Source: Lycocorax pyrrhopterus obiensis (Eukaryota; Chordata; Aves; Passeriformes; Paradisaeidae). Taken from it: a stretch of 64,000 nucleotides of DNA. Each line of letters opens with the position of its first letter. Positions within the stretch are counted from its first letter, which is position 1. The notes below the pieces were generated by a model, which was given only the letters and a program-made list of their open reading frames with translations, did no database searches and was not told where the DNA came from. This document shows, one piece after another, positions 10,909 through 23,476 of this stretch. Position numbers and translations under genes: made by a program. The stretch covers positions 830,168-894,167 of the forward strand of contig JACSVZ010000016.1 in the NCBI GenBank assembly GCA_014706295.1, written 5' to 3'.

Positions 10909-11120
10909 GCGAGCTGATTGGTGGGTGCCATGACTGTGGGGCAGGTGGGAGGGAGCTCATTGGTGGGGCTGTGGCTGTGGGGCAGGGAGCAGGGAGCTGA
11001 TTGGTGGGGCCGTGGCTGTGGGGCAGGGAGCAGGGAGCTGATTGGTCGGGCCGTGGCTGTGGGGCAGGGAGCAGGGAGCTGATTGGTCGGGCCGTGGCTG
11101 TGGGACAGGGAGCAGGGTGA
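10909..11120 (+). repeat. 41-bp tandem repeat carrying CCAAT boxes
   Basis: About five units of a 41-bp repeat, each with one inverted CCAAT box (GCTGATTGGT type). The ATTGG motifs start at 10917, 10959, 11000, 11041 and 11082, so the last three steps are exactly 41 bp and the first is 42. Another ATTGG lies 39 bp upstream at 10878. The outer units have diverged. The array lies 130-330 bp upstream of the SCLY start codon. Confidence 0.9.
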
Positions 11121-11244
11121 TGGGTGGGTGTGATGCCCCAGGCAGGGCAGGTGCCTGGTCCCCCATGGGCAGCCTCATGTCTGTAACCCACGGTGCCAGG
11201 TTGGTGGCGGCAGCGGGACGGTGACAGTGACGGTGACAGCAGCG

Positions 11245-14200
11245 ATGGGCGCAGGCACAGAGCCGGCGGAGGCGGAGTGTGACTCATTGGAGGGGTGAGA
11301 CCCTGCCCTGCTCTGCGCTCCCCCGTGTGCCCCCAGCACCCCTTATCTGCCCCTGCCCCTACAGGAAGGTCTACCTGGACAACAACGCCACCACCCCGCT
11401 AGCCCCCGAGGTGGCCCAGGCCGTGTGGGATGCCATGTGCCAGGCCTGGGGCAACCCCAGCAGCTCCCACCCCACAGGTAGGGACCAGGACGGGCCATGT
11501 TGGCTCCCCGGGCTGGGCTCTGTGGTGATGGGAGCCTGCGGGAGCTGCCAGGTCTGGTCTTGCAGGCAGGAAGGCGAAGGAGCTCATCGGCAGTGCGCGG
11601 GAGAGCCTGGCGAGGATGCTGGGAGGCCGCCCCGAGGACATCATCTTCACCTCAGGGGGCACAGAGGTGGGAGCAGGGGGGACCCCCTTCCTGGGAATCC
11701 CTGCCCACCACCCCCTCTCCAGCAAGCAGCAATGAGGAGGGTGGGGATGAAGGGCGCTGTGCTTCTTCTGAGCCTCCATTTTCCCTCTCCTTCTTCTCTT
11801 CAGGCGAACAACATGGTGATCCACACTGCCTGCAGGCACTTCCACGAGAGCCAGGGTGGGACGGGGGACAGCCAGGGGACACCACATATCGTGACATCGA
11901 GCGTGGAGCATGACTCCATCCGCCTGCCGCTGGAGCAGCTAGGGAGGGAGGGCCTGGCAGGTGAGTGGCACAGGCACAGATGGGGTTTGAATGGGGGTCT
12001 CTGCTGGTGTTTTTGGAGGAGGGCAAGATCCTGCATGCTCTGTGATGTTCCACTTTCTCCTGCTGGAGAAGGGCACCATTTTCCCCCGTGGTGCCTGCGT
12101 TCCGCCAGGCTGGATGTGTCACCTCCCTGCTCTGTGCCTGTGCTCCATACACTCCTGCCCTGCCCAGCGGGGCACAGGCAGCCCTGAGCGCTCTCAGCCT
12201 ACCCAGCCAACCTCAGGGCTTGTCTCCTGGCCTGCAGAAGCCACCTTTGTGCCTGTGTCCCCACGGAGCGGGCAGGCAGAGGTGGACGATGTCCTGGCTG
12301 CCATCCGGCCAAACACCTGCCTGGTCTCCCTCATGTTGGCCAATAACGAGACCGGGGTCATCATGGTGAGCATGGGCAGTGAGGGGGACGGGGTGGGGTC
12401 ACCCTCGCAAAGAGGCGGTGACGGGGGAGCAGAAGGTCCCTGGGATGCAGACCCTCATCCCTGCCACCAGCCCGTCGCGGAGCTGAGCCAGCGCATCTGT
12501 GCCCTCAACCAGCGCAGAGCAGCAGAGGGGCTGCCCAGGATCCTGGTGCACACGGATGCAGCACAGATGATTGGCAAGGGGCGCGTGGACGTGCAGGAGC
12601 TGGGCGTGGACTACCTGACCATCGTGGGACACAAGGTGTGGCCCTGCTCGCGTGGCCCTGCTGCTGGTCACCGTGTGTGACATCTCTGCTGGGGCGCCAG
12701 GGGGACTTTGGGTGCCCCACACAGCTTGGTACCTCGCAGTGTCCAAAGTTCTGCTGGGTGGTGCTCTGCAGAAAGACTTTGCTCCTGTGGAACCTGTCTG
12801 GGCTGGGGGGCAGGAGACTGAGGATGGGGAACGGCTCTGCAGTGGCCTGTGCCTGTGCGATGGGCAAGGGCCAGCACTGGAGGGCACTCAGATATGGGCA
12901 GGAGGGCAGTGTCAGTACTGTCAGTGCTGTCAGTGTCCCCAGGGTCACCGTGGCTGTCCCCGCAGTTCCACGGCCCACGGATTGGAGCACTGTACGCCCG
13001 CGGCCCCGGCACCGCCACCCCGCTGCACCCCATGCTCTTCGGAGGGGGACAGGAGAGGAGTTTCCGGCCGGGGTAAGGGGGCAGGTGGTTACCTGGAGAG
13101 CTGGGCCTCTGGCTGGTGGCCAAGCCACATGAGCTGCCTTGTCCAAGCTGAGCTGGCACTTTGTCACCTGCCAGCCCTGGGGCGAGCAGCCCAGCATGGC
13201 AGGGAAATGGATCCATGCATGGAAACTCCCTGGAGCTCGGGCTTTACCAAGGGTGGAACCTCAGGATGGAACTGCCTCCTTCTCAACCGCCTCAGAGAGG
13301 CGTCCAGGACCGCTTGCCAGCAGTGAGGGGTCCCATGAGGGAATGTCTATGTCTCAAGGTTGGGTTTCTGGTCTGGAGAAATAACTCACTGATCCCTGTT
13401 CCCTTCCAGCACTGAGAACACCCCGATGATCGTCGGCCTTGGCCAGGTTAGTTGGGATGGTCAGGGGTGAGCAGTGCAGACCCAGCACAGAGACTGCCAC
13501 TTGAGCTCCCTGGTCATCAGAAGGGACAAACTTGGGATGTGGGAGGGAGGGTGAACTGAGAAAGGCAGTGGGGCTTTCTGGTGCCAGTCGAAGGAGGTGC
13601 TTTGGGGCGCTTGCTGCAGATTTGCAGCCCTGGCAGTCACACAGCTCACATGGCACAGGGCACTGAGAGGGGACACAGGGGACCTGGCACTGCAGAGTCT
13701 GTTCTGGGCTGGGCTCACATCCCGGGGACCACGCACAGAGGGAGGTGTCCAAGGGTCACTGGTGGAGCCTGTCTGGGTGTTCTCAGGCTGCAGAGTTAGT
13801 GAGCAAGAACTGGGAGGCCTATGAAGCTCATATGCGGGATGTCCGGGATTACCTGGAGGCCACGCTGGAGGTGAGCAAATCTGGTCCCTTCCCACAGTCT
13901 CAGGCTGCAGGATGTGTGGCCTGGAGCAGGTCCCTCTGGCCATGCCTACTCCCTCATAAGGACATTCCTCTTGGGAACCCAGAGAGGTTCACAGCCCTCT
14001 GATTTCTCCAGGCCTCCTTTGGGAAGCAGAGGATTTGCTTCAACAGTCACTTTAAGGGCTCCAAGCGACTCTGCAACACCTGTAACTTCTCCATCCTGGG
14101 TCCAGGCCTTCAAGGTAGCTCTTACCCTACCACTGTCCCGTGATGGTTACGCACAGCCAAGCACCTGCTCCTCACAGCACCTGTGGCTGAGACTGGTGGG

Positions 14201-15168
14201 TGCTTGGCTGGTGGGCAGGAGTAGCCCCTGGAGAGAGTCTTGGCACTGGGAGAGCTGTGCTTGTGTTGCTTGTGCTACAGGACGAAGGGTGCTGGCCCAC
14301 TGCAAGGTGCTCCTCGCCAGCGTCGGGGCTGCCTGCCACTCTGAGAAGGGGGATCGGTGAGCAGACAGCTTTTCCAGCCCTTGGGTGTCTTCCCAGAGGA
14401 CAGCAGGTGGGAGGGATGGAAACAGGACAGGGAAAGGGACAGTGGGTGGCTGGGGCAGCATAACCTGGAACAAAGAGGGTACAGAGTTTTCCAGAGGGGC
14501 TGAAGTGCTGTTAAGGGGATTATTGCAGGAGACAGCTGGAACGCTCGATTGCTGCTTGGAAGGAGTTTGTCCCTCCCAGCTTTGGTGATCCAGCTGAGCT
14601 TGGAAGTACTTTTGAACTCCTGGCACTACCAGAAGAGAGCCTGCCTTGTGTCTGTGCCTGGCTCTCCTGCTCCAGCCCAGCTTGAGTCTCCAGATGGCTA
14701 CTTTAGGGGATATGGGGACAGCAGGTGCTTTTGGCCTGGTCTAGAGCAATGCCCTGTGGACCTGGCAGAGCTGCCAACCCACAGGGACACGGAACAGGTT
14801 CTTCTTAGAAGAGCCAGATTCCCCATAGGGCAACAAGCCCAGTGGGATTGGGTGCCCCTGGAAAGCAAGCGGGGGGCTGTGCAGGGGACAGGTTTGCCTG
14901 GAGTGCATCTGCAGATGTGCTTCCTCCCGCGGCTCGGTGAGGCTCCCTGCTGATGTGCGGGGCTTCCTCAGCTTCGAGTCCATCCTCTGCCCCCTGGCTG
15001 TGTTCCAGGCCCTCCCCGGTGCTCCTGAGCTGCGGGATTCCCCTGGAGGTGGCGCAGAATGCGCTGCGGCTGAGCGTGGGGCGTGGCACGGCACGGGCAG
15101 ATGTGGACAGGGCTGTGCAAGATCTCGTGCAGGCTGTGGAGCAGCTGGAGCGGGACCCGGCCCCATAG
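11245..15168 (+). CDS. SCLY: SCLY, selenocysteine lyase (12 exons)
   Basis: PLP-dependent enzyme that converts L-selenocysteine to L-alanine and selenide, recycling selenium for selenoprotein synthesis. Exons: 11245-11294, 11365-11477, 11566-11666, 11804-11960, 12238-12368, 12471-12635, 12966-13072, 13410-13446, 13787-13870, 14012-14114, 14281-14356, 15009-15168; 1284 nt, 427 aa, every junction GT-AG and in phase. Class V aminotransferase fold (NifS/IscS type). Visible motifs: [12 protein letters not shown] near the N-terminus, [35 protein letters not shown], and GHK with the PLP lysine at K239 (last residue of exon 6). [16 protein letters not shown] follows, and GAACHSE carries the catalytic Cys at C368. 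The N-terminus is slightly shorter than in human. Start chosen because exon 1 ([11 protein letters not shown]...) splices in phase. Head-to-head with the unnamed gene, tail-to-tail with SLC35G2. Confidence 0.96.
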
Positions 15169-15950
15169 ACCCTGGAATTGCTCCCCGGACACCACTCAGG
15201 TTCTTGGGGTGGGCCCCTGGGTGAGAGCTGCCCATGCCAGCCTGGGTTCAGGGGTGGCAGGGGGAGGTTCTGAGGGGGAGGCTTGGCTGCCTTGGGGCTG
15301 GAGCAGCTCCAGGGCTTGCCCAGGACTCAGCCCCACTGCACAGTGGAGGCTTTTGGGGAGTCCTGCTGCCCAGTGCCCCTGGCTTGCCAGATGTACCCAG
15401 CTGGGTGCCTGCACATGCACGTGTTGACACAGCTGAGCCTCAGAGCTTGAGTGTCTGCAGAGGGACAGGCATGGAAGCCTGTCCATGGGAGGAGGAGCCT
15501 CATCCCCTGGTTGCTTCCCACAAAGGAAGCTTTCCTGCTGCTTGAGCAGCCAGAGGAAGAAAGACTATCTGCCCCAGAGTGAAATAAGGAGTTGACAGAA
15601 GCACAGCAAGATTCTGGGCTGGGAACTGCTCTGCCAAAGGGATTTCTGGCGGGGCACAGCTTTCCCAGCACTGCTTTGCTTTACCTGCTGCCCTTTTCTT
15701 CTGTCTTTCCTACAGTGGGCAGAGCTCCTGTTGCCAGCTCCACCTGCTCCTCAAGGAAACAGTCGTAGGGGCGGCTGTGACTGTGCCAGCACCTGAGGGA
15801 ACCCTGTGTGGCCCAGGGGGTCTCTGGCATCACCAACACTGAAGGACACAAGTGTCACATGGATCAGGAGCATTGCCAGCTGGGCTGGCTGATGTCAGGG
15901 AACTTGGTTTCCTGGGTATTCATAGGAATAAAAGGAATTGCTGCTGCTTT
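15169..15950 (+). other. SCLY 3' UTR
   Basis: Non-coding sequence from the SCLY stop codon to just past an AATAAA at 15927-15932. No other exon was seen. Confidence 0.65.
15927..15932 (+). terminator. SCLY polyadenylation signal
   Basis: AATAAA on the plus strand, about 760 nt after the SCLY stop codon, in the gap before the convergent SLC35G2 3' end. Confidence 0.6.
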
Positions 15951-16306
15951 TCACAAGTAAAGTGTATTTTCTGTAGGGGAAGCTGGACTGGTTGGAGCCA
16001 TCTGAGGGGTGCCTTTTCCCTCAGAAAACGCTCATATCCCAGAACACAGGAACAGGTGGCTGCAGTGGGAGGTGCCTGCACGGCCTGGTTGGCACAGAGC
16101 CCATGGACACAGATGCTGGCCTTTCTCTTTACAGCCACACATCAGCAGGGCCAGGAATACTATTTGGGCCCATAAAGCCCTGGGGCTCTTTGCAAATCCC
16201 ATGTCTCACTGGAGTTTAGGTACCCAAGCACCCTGACTGACAGTCACTGATCCTGCCAGGCTGGTCGGTATTACCATGCTGCTCACACCTCCATCTCAAA
16301 TGCATT
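15951..16306. other. convergent intergenic gap between SCLY and SLC35G2
   Basis: About 350 bp between the two predicted poly(A) sites. No gene, repeat or RNA was recognised. Confidence 0.5.
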
Positions 16307-16307
16307 C

Positions 16308-16313
16308 TTTATT
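16308..16313 (-). terminator. candidate SLC35G2 polyadenylation signal
   Basis: AATAAA on the minus strand (GGAGAAATAAAGAATG context), about 730 nt past the SLC35G2 stop. The sequence 16314-17042 would be its 3' UTR; nothing else is recognised there. Confidence 0.55.
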
Positions 16314-17042
16314 TCTCCATTTTTCCCCTCCCCTGGATAATAGTAAAAACCTCCTCTAGAAAAAGTGGTTCCATAGAAGGGATTTTGGTCTGCTTCAGGG
16401 CTAGATCTTTAATCTGTCATGGACCTTACAGTTCCTGGGGACCTTTCACAGTTGTGGCACAACTGGAGATTCAGCTTTTGGGGCTCTCTTTCCCCCACAG
16501 GACATCTGGGCTTCCTGCATTGTTTCAGACAGAAGTTTAACCACAAAGCACAAAAAGCTTTACTGACTTCTTCTTTATACGTGCAGGAAATGCAAGTTCT
16601 AGCCACAGAAATTTAGCATTGCTCCATTTAGAATATGACAGCCAAAGCTTAAGAAGCATTACAGAGGAAATGACAATTCGGGTTGACTGTTTTAGTGGTT
16701 TTGCTGCTCATCTTCCTGCTACCACAGAGCACACGAATGAGAGTCACTTTTGAGTCCCTCCGTATTGCTTTATCCAGAGAAGAGCTTGGCCCGCATTTCA
16801 GTGGGCCAGCTTGTGCTGGCCATGCACCTTGTGTGCTACTCTTTTGGGTATGACAAAATGTCAGTGGTTGTGTGCAGCAGAACAAATCCACCTGGCACAG
16901 AAGCGTGGAAATACCAACATTGCTGTATCAGCTGAGAAGTGAAATGGAAGAGAGAGGGCCTGGCCACTACGCTCGGACATAGGAGTTGAAAGAAGTTACT
17001 TCCACATGGTCACAGCCAGAATCGGACATTCAAAACTGACAT

Positions 17043-18272
17043 TCATTTAATGGACGAATCCACAATCTCCTGATAATCTTGCCTTCTTAAATCCTTCCAG
17101 GAGAGCTTATAACACGCAAGGAAAAAGACACTCACCAAAATAAGCACTGCCCCGACCAGATCACAAGTGCCTGGGGAGATGCGCAGCACAAGGAGCTGCA
17201 GGACCATGGCAATGACGATCTCCAGGTGCTGCACAGTGCTCACCAGAGCAGGGTGGAACTTGCCCAGGGCGTGGTAGACCCCCAGGAAGGCTGCAGTGGA
17301 GCACAGGCAGATGGCAAGGAGATAGCTCCAGGTTTCCCCGTCCAGCGGGACGATTGGCTCTTGGAGCAGGAACATGGTGGACGCTCCCCACACTGTTCCC
17401 GTCCAGCTGAAGGTGAACAGCGCTGTCCACATGCTGATGCTGTCTTTGATGGACCTGTAGACTATCATGGAGAGGGCAGTGGTCAGACCAGCCATGACAG
17501 TCATGGTATAGCCAAAAGCTTCCTTCCAGGTGCTCAGCAAAGAGTTCTCCTCCTTAACAATGTTGGGGATCATGACCAGACAGACGCCAAACACGCTGCC
17601 AACGACAGTGACCGTGTCTATATAAGCCATTCCTTCATCTATGAGTAAAAAAGCCAGAATGGCACTGAACACTGTGGTGGTGGCCCTCCACATGATGGTC
17701 CCATTGCTGGGGGGCACTATGGAGAAGGATGTGTAGGCACAGGTGATGGAGATGACATTGCAGACCCCGTAGAGGAACAGCCGGAGCCTGTAGCCTTTGG
17801 GGCCGAAGGGAGGCTCGTGGTGGTAGCACACAGCAGTGAGGGACAGCACCTGCAGGACCGAGCGGATGAAAATCAGCTCCAGAGATGGCACTTTGGAACG
17901 GTCAGAAATTAATCTCGTGATCAGAGCCACACATCCGTGAGCCATGGCAGACCCAAAAAGGACTGCCCATGTTTTTCTGGACTGCAGTACAGTTCCTTCA
18001 GGAAAGTGCTGGGATTGTCCAACCTCATCAGGTTTTGGCAGTTGTGCTGGCTTGGTGTCTATTGTACCAAAAAAAGTCTTTTCTCTCTTTTTCCCATCAT
18101 TCAGTAGTCTTCTCTTAGGATTATCCTCCATAAATACTCCAGCATCTTCATTAACATCCTCATATCCCTCTTCTCCTGGCTGCGGATAATGAGAGGTGTA
18201 TTTCACTGTTACTGTGTTGGGATGAATTTTCACTCGCTTTTTGACTGGGTATTTTTGGGAAGACGTATCCAT
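17043..18272 (-). CDS. SLC35G2: SLC35G2, EamA/DMT-family membrane transporter (TMEM22)
   Basis: Solute carrier 35 member G2, 409 aa (human 412), in one coding exon. Start at 18272 ([15 protein letters not shown]), matching the human N-terminus; an acceptor (ttttttttccttaag) places the exon start at 18294, so in-frame sequence further upstream is intron. Residues 1-100 are a cytosolic tail. About ten membrane segments follow, roughly at 101-121, 131-151, 164-184, 194-211, 217-237, 253-272, 281-303, 314-334, 344-364 and 370-389. They form two EamA repeats. A highly conserved block is [20 protein letters not shown] (172-191). The substrate is not established; the family includes nucleotide-sugar carriers and drug/metabolite exporters. 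The C-terminus is [11 protein letters not shown]. Its promoter is probably in the CpG island at 23-24.8 kb, next to STAG1, the neighbour it also has in human. Confidence 0.98.
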   Translation of the reverse strand: MDTSSQKYPVKKRVKIHPNTVTVKYTSHYPQPGEEGYEDVNEDAGVFMEDNPKRRLLNDGKKREKTFFGTIDTKPAQLPKPDEVGQSQHFPEGTVLQSRKTWAVLFGSAMAHGCVALITRLISDRSKVPSLELIFIRSVLQVLSLTAVCYHHEPPFGPKGYRLRLFLYGVCNVISITCAYTSFSIVPPSNGTIMWRATTTVFSAILAFLLIDEGMAYIDTVTVVGSVFGVCLVMIPNIVKEENSLLSTWKEAFGYTMTVMAGLTTALSMIVYRSIKDSISMWTALFTFSWTGTVWGASTMFLLQEPIVPLDGETWSYLLAICLCSTAAFLGVYHALGKFHPALVSTVQHLEIVIAMVLQLLVLRISPGTCDLVGAVLILVSVFFLACYKLSWKDLRRQDYQEIVDSSIK

Positions 18273-18294
18273 TTCCTTAGAGAAATGCCCTGGT

Positions 18295-21200
18295 CTTAAG
18301 GAAAAAAAATGGAGATACACTGTTATTTAATGAATAGTGAGAGATTCATTAGCATGGAAGTGCTTTTAGTGTTTACAAGCTATTTTTATCAACCAAATCC
18401 AAGTACTAGTAGCCTGTTCTTGGTTTTGCTTTAATTTTCCACTCAGTTACTGCTAAATACCTTTGATGGCTGGGCCATTTGGAGCTCCTTAAAAGTCAAC
18501 CATGGCACTTCACTTTAGTCACTAATTTTTGAAAATAACATATTTTGTCATTATGTATGGTATGCATAATGAATTCTAGTATATTCTGATGAGAAAGTTC
18601 TCTTGCTAAGCTTTTTACCCTGTAATTATGCATTATTGTTAATTGCTTGCCAGTGTTACAGGAGAAATTTGGCTGGAGGAGATGTCAGAGAGTAACACAG
18701 GGAAATAGGAGAACCCCCAGGCAAGTCAGCAGTTTGCATATGGATAATAACCCATCTTTGAACCCCACTGTTACAGTGTTAAACCCTTCTGTCTCCTCGG
18801 CCATTTCCCACTACACAAACAGTGCCTGTGATTCGTGCGGGGTGGGGCAGTTGTTTAATTTGGGCAGGGGTACGTCATTGAAATGACTGTTTTCACACCA
18901 TCTGTACAGAGCCTTCCAAGTGAAGAGGCAGCAGGAGCAATGAAACCTTCCTTGCAAAGGAAGGTTTCATTCTCTTCACCCCAGCAAATACAACCTGTGC
19001 AGACCTTACCTGTGACAGAGACATTCGATCCCAAGGCAGAGGGGGAAAACACCTCTTCGTCATCTACATCTTCGATGGGCTGTCTAGACAGAAACAGCAG
19101 CTGCTCTCAGGTACCAGCAGGGAAGGTTACAACCATCTCGGCACAGAAAGTAAAACCCAAGGAAGGCTCAAACCCTTTAGATGGAGAGAAAGCAATCAGT
19201 GGCATCTTGTCAAACCCACTCCCAGCCATCTCCCAGAATTACTGAGGGAACTGATCCAAAGAACAAGTGGTGGTTTGTGAGTATAAGGTTCCTACACTCG
19301 ACAACAAGCCAATCCACCCTCCCGTGCCTGCTGTGCTGCCCCACGGGCTGCAGAGGAGAGGGAGCCCGGGAGGAGCCGTCCTCCCCGCCCGGAGATCCCT
19401 CCCCCCGGAGCCGAGCCCTGGCAGCAGCAGCAGCAGCTTGGCCTCTGCGGTGGCACCGCGGGATGGGTACAGACAGTCCTCGTCCCCAGGGAGGACCGCA
19501 GCGTTCCTGGGGGTCCTGGCGGTGCAAGACCACAGCTGCTGGACAATGGGCTGAACGCCAGGACAGCGGGTTGTCAGGGAGAACACAGGTCCAAAGGCAA
19601 TGGTAAAGTGCGGGCAATAGTTCCTCACAGAAACACTAAAAATACCGTGGCCAGGTTCAGCCGTGGCATTTTCTGTGCCTGTGATCTGTGACAGCCAAGC
19701 ATTGCCTGTGTTTCTGGAAAATTAATTTACATGAGAATGGGACAGTCTGCCTTTTTCCGCACAGGCTGAGTGTTCATTAACCCCCTGCTACACCCCAACT
19801 GAGCTGCAGCCGAGTCCCTGCTCTCCTCGTAGGGAGGAACGGGAGCGGGGACACGGGCGGGGACCAGTCCCAGCTCTGGAGGAAGCAGCAGCAGCACCTG
19901 CACAAGTACCAGAGGCTGAGGACCCTCTCAAGTCCCCCCTGTCTCTCAGGAGGCCTTGCCCAGCACTGCTGTTCACGTTTTTCTGCTGCCGACCCAGCGC
20001 CAGAGCACGCCCAGCACCCCCTGCATGGTGAAGAGCATTCCAGGGTGTCCGTGGGCAGCTTACTGGGCAAGGAACTTGAGAACGAGCAGCTGAACGCCAG
20101 GGAGAGTAAATAGAACTGGGTATCAACTGTGCTAGCGGGCACTTCAAACAACCCATCAAACATTTACCAACACCTGCCAGAAATCTGCCCCGGGCTCACC
20201 TGCTACCTTAACTTTTCCTTCAGTTAAATTGTTCATTTCCGAATCTTTTAACATGCAAATGCAAACCGCACTGAGTGAGCCCAGGAAGTCAGTGATTTTC
20301 ACCTGCACAGCTTTTCCTACCTAGCATTTTCATTGTGTTACAATCCACAGTTCTGCCTTGCAGCCTCAAAAAGATTAGGACCTTCTTGCTTTAAGGCACA
20401 ACATACTGGATCATGAATCAAACAAGTAGGAGGAAAAGAAGACAAAAGTGGACGATAGGAATTATTATTAGAGTGACAGTAGAGCACTGAGTAAACTCAT
20501 TCATTTCGTTAAGAAACAGCTGAGTAAACGCTGCAACTGTTCCTGAAAACAAAACCAAAATAGCTCATTTGTTACCATGAGCATACAACGGTAACTTTTG
20601 TGCTTCCCGGCATTAGATTACATTTTCTTTCAACGGACAGTTGCAAATTCAACACAACAGTTGCAAATGTAGCACTGGACCTGTGCAATGTATTCAGAGA
20701 TCTCTCTGGAGGAAAACAATAGATGGTGAGCACGTAGCTCAAAATGGCTGTTCTGCACAGAGCTGCTCCCTCAGGACTGCTCAGCTCGGAACCAGAACAG
20801 TCGGGAGTCTGGAAAGTGGAAGGGCAAACACGTGTGAAAGGCAGGAGATGGGAAGTAATAAAGAACAACAACAAAAAAAACCCCAACAAAACCAGGAATG
20901 CTTAACCCAAAATTTCATTTTCCCAACTAAATACTGAGTGTACGACAAATGTGATACCAACCCTCCCACAGTACATTTGTTTGTAGTCTTTGGTGACCTT
21001 GCTTTTCTTAACCAGTGACATTTTCCATAGAGACTGAGACTAGGGCATATCCCAGATCCATTATGTGTGTCCCTGCCACAAATTTAAAATAGACAGAAAT
21101 CACCACAGCCTATACAGACAACTTGCTACTTCTCTTTCTGCCCATGCCTTTTGTGGAGATGACATGAAGTTTTTATTTTTCCTTCATATCTGGAAACAAC

Positions 21201-22900
21201 GTGGCTTATTTGCATTTTCTATTAAAAACACAAGTTGATTTTGAATCAAGTTTAATACAAGGCTGAAAACAAAGCACTATGCAAAATTCTCAAGTTATAT
21301 AACAGAACAAACATTCCCAATTCAGCCTGGGATACCCATTTAAATTACCAGCTCATTGAAATCACTGACTGCAAAGTGTGAACCCTATTTTCCCTTGGGG
21401 GAACAAATGATCACTGCATATTCAATAAATGGCACAGATCATAGATAGAATACAAACCATGATTCTTTTAAAAGAAAAAACCTTGAATACTCCCCTCCTT
21501 TCCTCCCTCAATCACTGCAATCTACCTGGTTAGCCAGGTAGAAATAGGTGATTATCTGCCCCCTGACTGCTGGGGATTGGAGCCTGAGCTCTCCTGTGCC
21601 TGAAGGAATGACGGCTTTGAGGTCTGGTGATTCTAACCACGATTCTTCAATACACTCACAGAAAAATACTCTCATCTTCTGCCAGATTGGTTAAAATCAG
21701 TCAGGCTACTGAGGTGTTATTATGAAAGACTCGCAGACATGGCAATTCCAGCCACGGACAGGGAGTCGGGAATAAGTCAGCTACCCCTGCACTCTGAAAG
21801 ACAGGCCCCACAGGAATGCTCCTTTGCCTCTTCTGTGGAAAATCCCCCAATCCTGACTGGATCAGGCTGAGATTACCAGAGGGCTGTGAGCAGTCTCTAC
21901 AGGATAACTACAGACTGACAATTCTCCCTGAATATCACATGTAGGAAAGACCCACCCACCCCTGGAAACCCACGGAACTGAGAACTCATGCCACCTTCAC
22001 TAAGCACTTGTGTGCACTGACTTCTCAGCATAAGCGGTTTTCTTTTGATTCCTTATCAGGTGCAGGAAAATCTCCTAAAGCCCTGTTTCAGCACCATTAA
22101 ACCACCTGGAGATTCTTAGGTGCTTCATACTTCAGGCAACTGCACATCCCAAGGGATCTACACCCATGTGGAGTATGAGTACCTTATCTTTCTAGCCAGA
22201 TTGACATAAATCAATTTGATTAAAAATACATGCAAAGAAACTCAAGTCTTTATTAAAATTTAATGAATAGCAAAAGGTATTTAAGAAAATAAAGGAGCAA
22301 TTACATGAAAGGAGTTTTTAGCACTTAAGTACAAGAGCAAACATTATATATAAACCAACAAACCAGTATCCTGTGTCTTCAAATTAATTGAGTCACGTCC
22401 AGCAGCCTGAAGGAAGAGCCAGTACAACCTTCACTGAATACAAATACAAACCCTACACTAAAGTCCCACGAGTTGTCAGTACATTCCTGATAGTATTTCG
22501 CTACCCAAAAAATGACCTCTGTTTGTGCTAGCTCACTGAAGGAATCACATTTAATGGGATATACGTTTAATTCCCCTTGCTTTCTCTATTCTCTTGCTGA
22601 ATATGGGCTCCATTTGCGGCCGTTTCCATGAAAAAATACTGTTTTCTAATTTCTCCATTCATGCCTGTTGCCTGCTGGAGCTCCTACCTCTGCAGCAGCA
22701 ACACTTGCATTAAGTGTTTTTGCGACTGATTTTGGGAGAAGAGCCACTTTGCCTACAAACTTCCCATTCCAAAACCCCTTATCTAAACAAACCCCTTCAG
22801 ATCGCAATTCCAGGCACGGGGGAAAGAACAGAGCATACATTAACACTGAAATATAGCCCCCTATAGCACAGGAAACCAGGAAAACAGCTCACTTAGATGT
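18295..22900 (-). other. SLC35G2 5' intron (predicted)
   Basis: Sequence between the SLC35G2 coding-exon acceptor (18294/18295) and the CpG island. It is mostly AT-rich with no recognised exon. It contains a plus-strand 120-codon frame (18883-19245) with protein-like composition and a 15-bp perfect inverted repeat (18939-18971). No transposon could be identified by eye. Confidence 0.55.
18939..18971. repeat. 15-bp perfect inverted repeat with 3-nt loop
   Basis: Arms 18939-18953 and 18957-18971 are exact reverse complements (AATGAAACCTTCCTT and its complement) around a GCA loop. The arms are mismatched beyond this. A strong hairpin in RNA from either strand. It lies inside the plus-strand 120-codon frame. 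Confidence 0.9.
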
Positions 22901-23476
22901 AAGAAAGGTTTTAAGAGGTACATTACAATGGGGTGAAGCACGAGACGGCACCTTCGGGTCCACGACAGCAGATGACAGGTCGAGATAAGAGATACCTCGC
23001 TCACTGCTTTGGATCCTCTCCCAACAATCTGCAACCCCTGGCAGCCAGCGGTGCGTGCGGGGTGTGCAGGAGGGGACAGCCGCCTGCAAAGGGACCGAGC
23101 CCGGGAGCGCTGCGAGGAGGGCGGCACCAATCGCGATGGCTGGCAACTGTCGCCGATAAGAGGGCACTCGTCAGAGGACGCGGGGCGTCTCCATGGGAAC
23201 CCCGGCCGCGGCTCCAGCAAAGCCCCTCCGGGCAGGAGCGGGCGAAGGGCGGTGTCTGCCCGGGCTCGGTGCTCGCCGTGCCGCGCCCTCCGCGCCCGCC
23301 CCCGCCATGGCGGAGAGAGCCGGCCCCGCTCGGCCCCGCACACATCACTGCCACTGCCACTGTCACTGTCACTGCCACCGCCCCGGCGCCGCGGGGCCCA
23401 CCCGCCCCTCCGGCCGCCGAGGAACCGCCGCGGGCTGGGAAGGCGCTCCGGCCCACGCGGGGCCTTCGCCCCTGCT

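Noticed and set aside
10092..10931. 279-codon minus-strand frame in the first CpG island
   Set aside because: GC-rich artefact; only the short segment starting at 10559 and ending at the donor at 10485 is plausible as an exon.
18273..18320. N-terminal extension of SLC35G2 by 16 codons
   Set aside because: The extension crosses a good splice acceptor (exon start 18294) and opens at GTG; the ATG at 18272 matches the known N-terminus.
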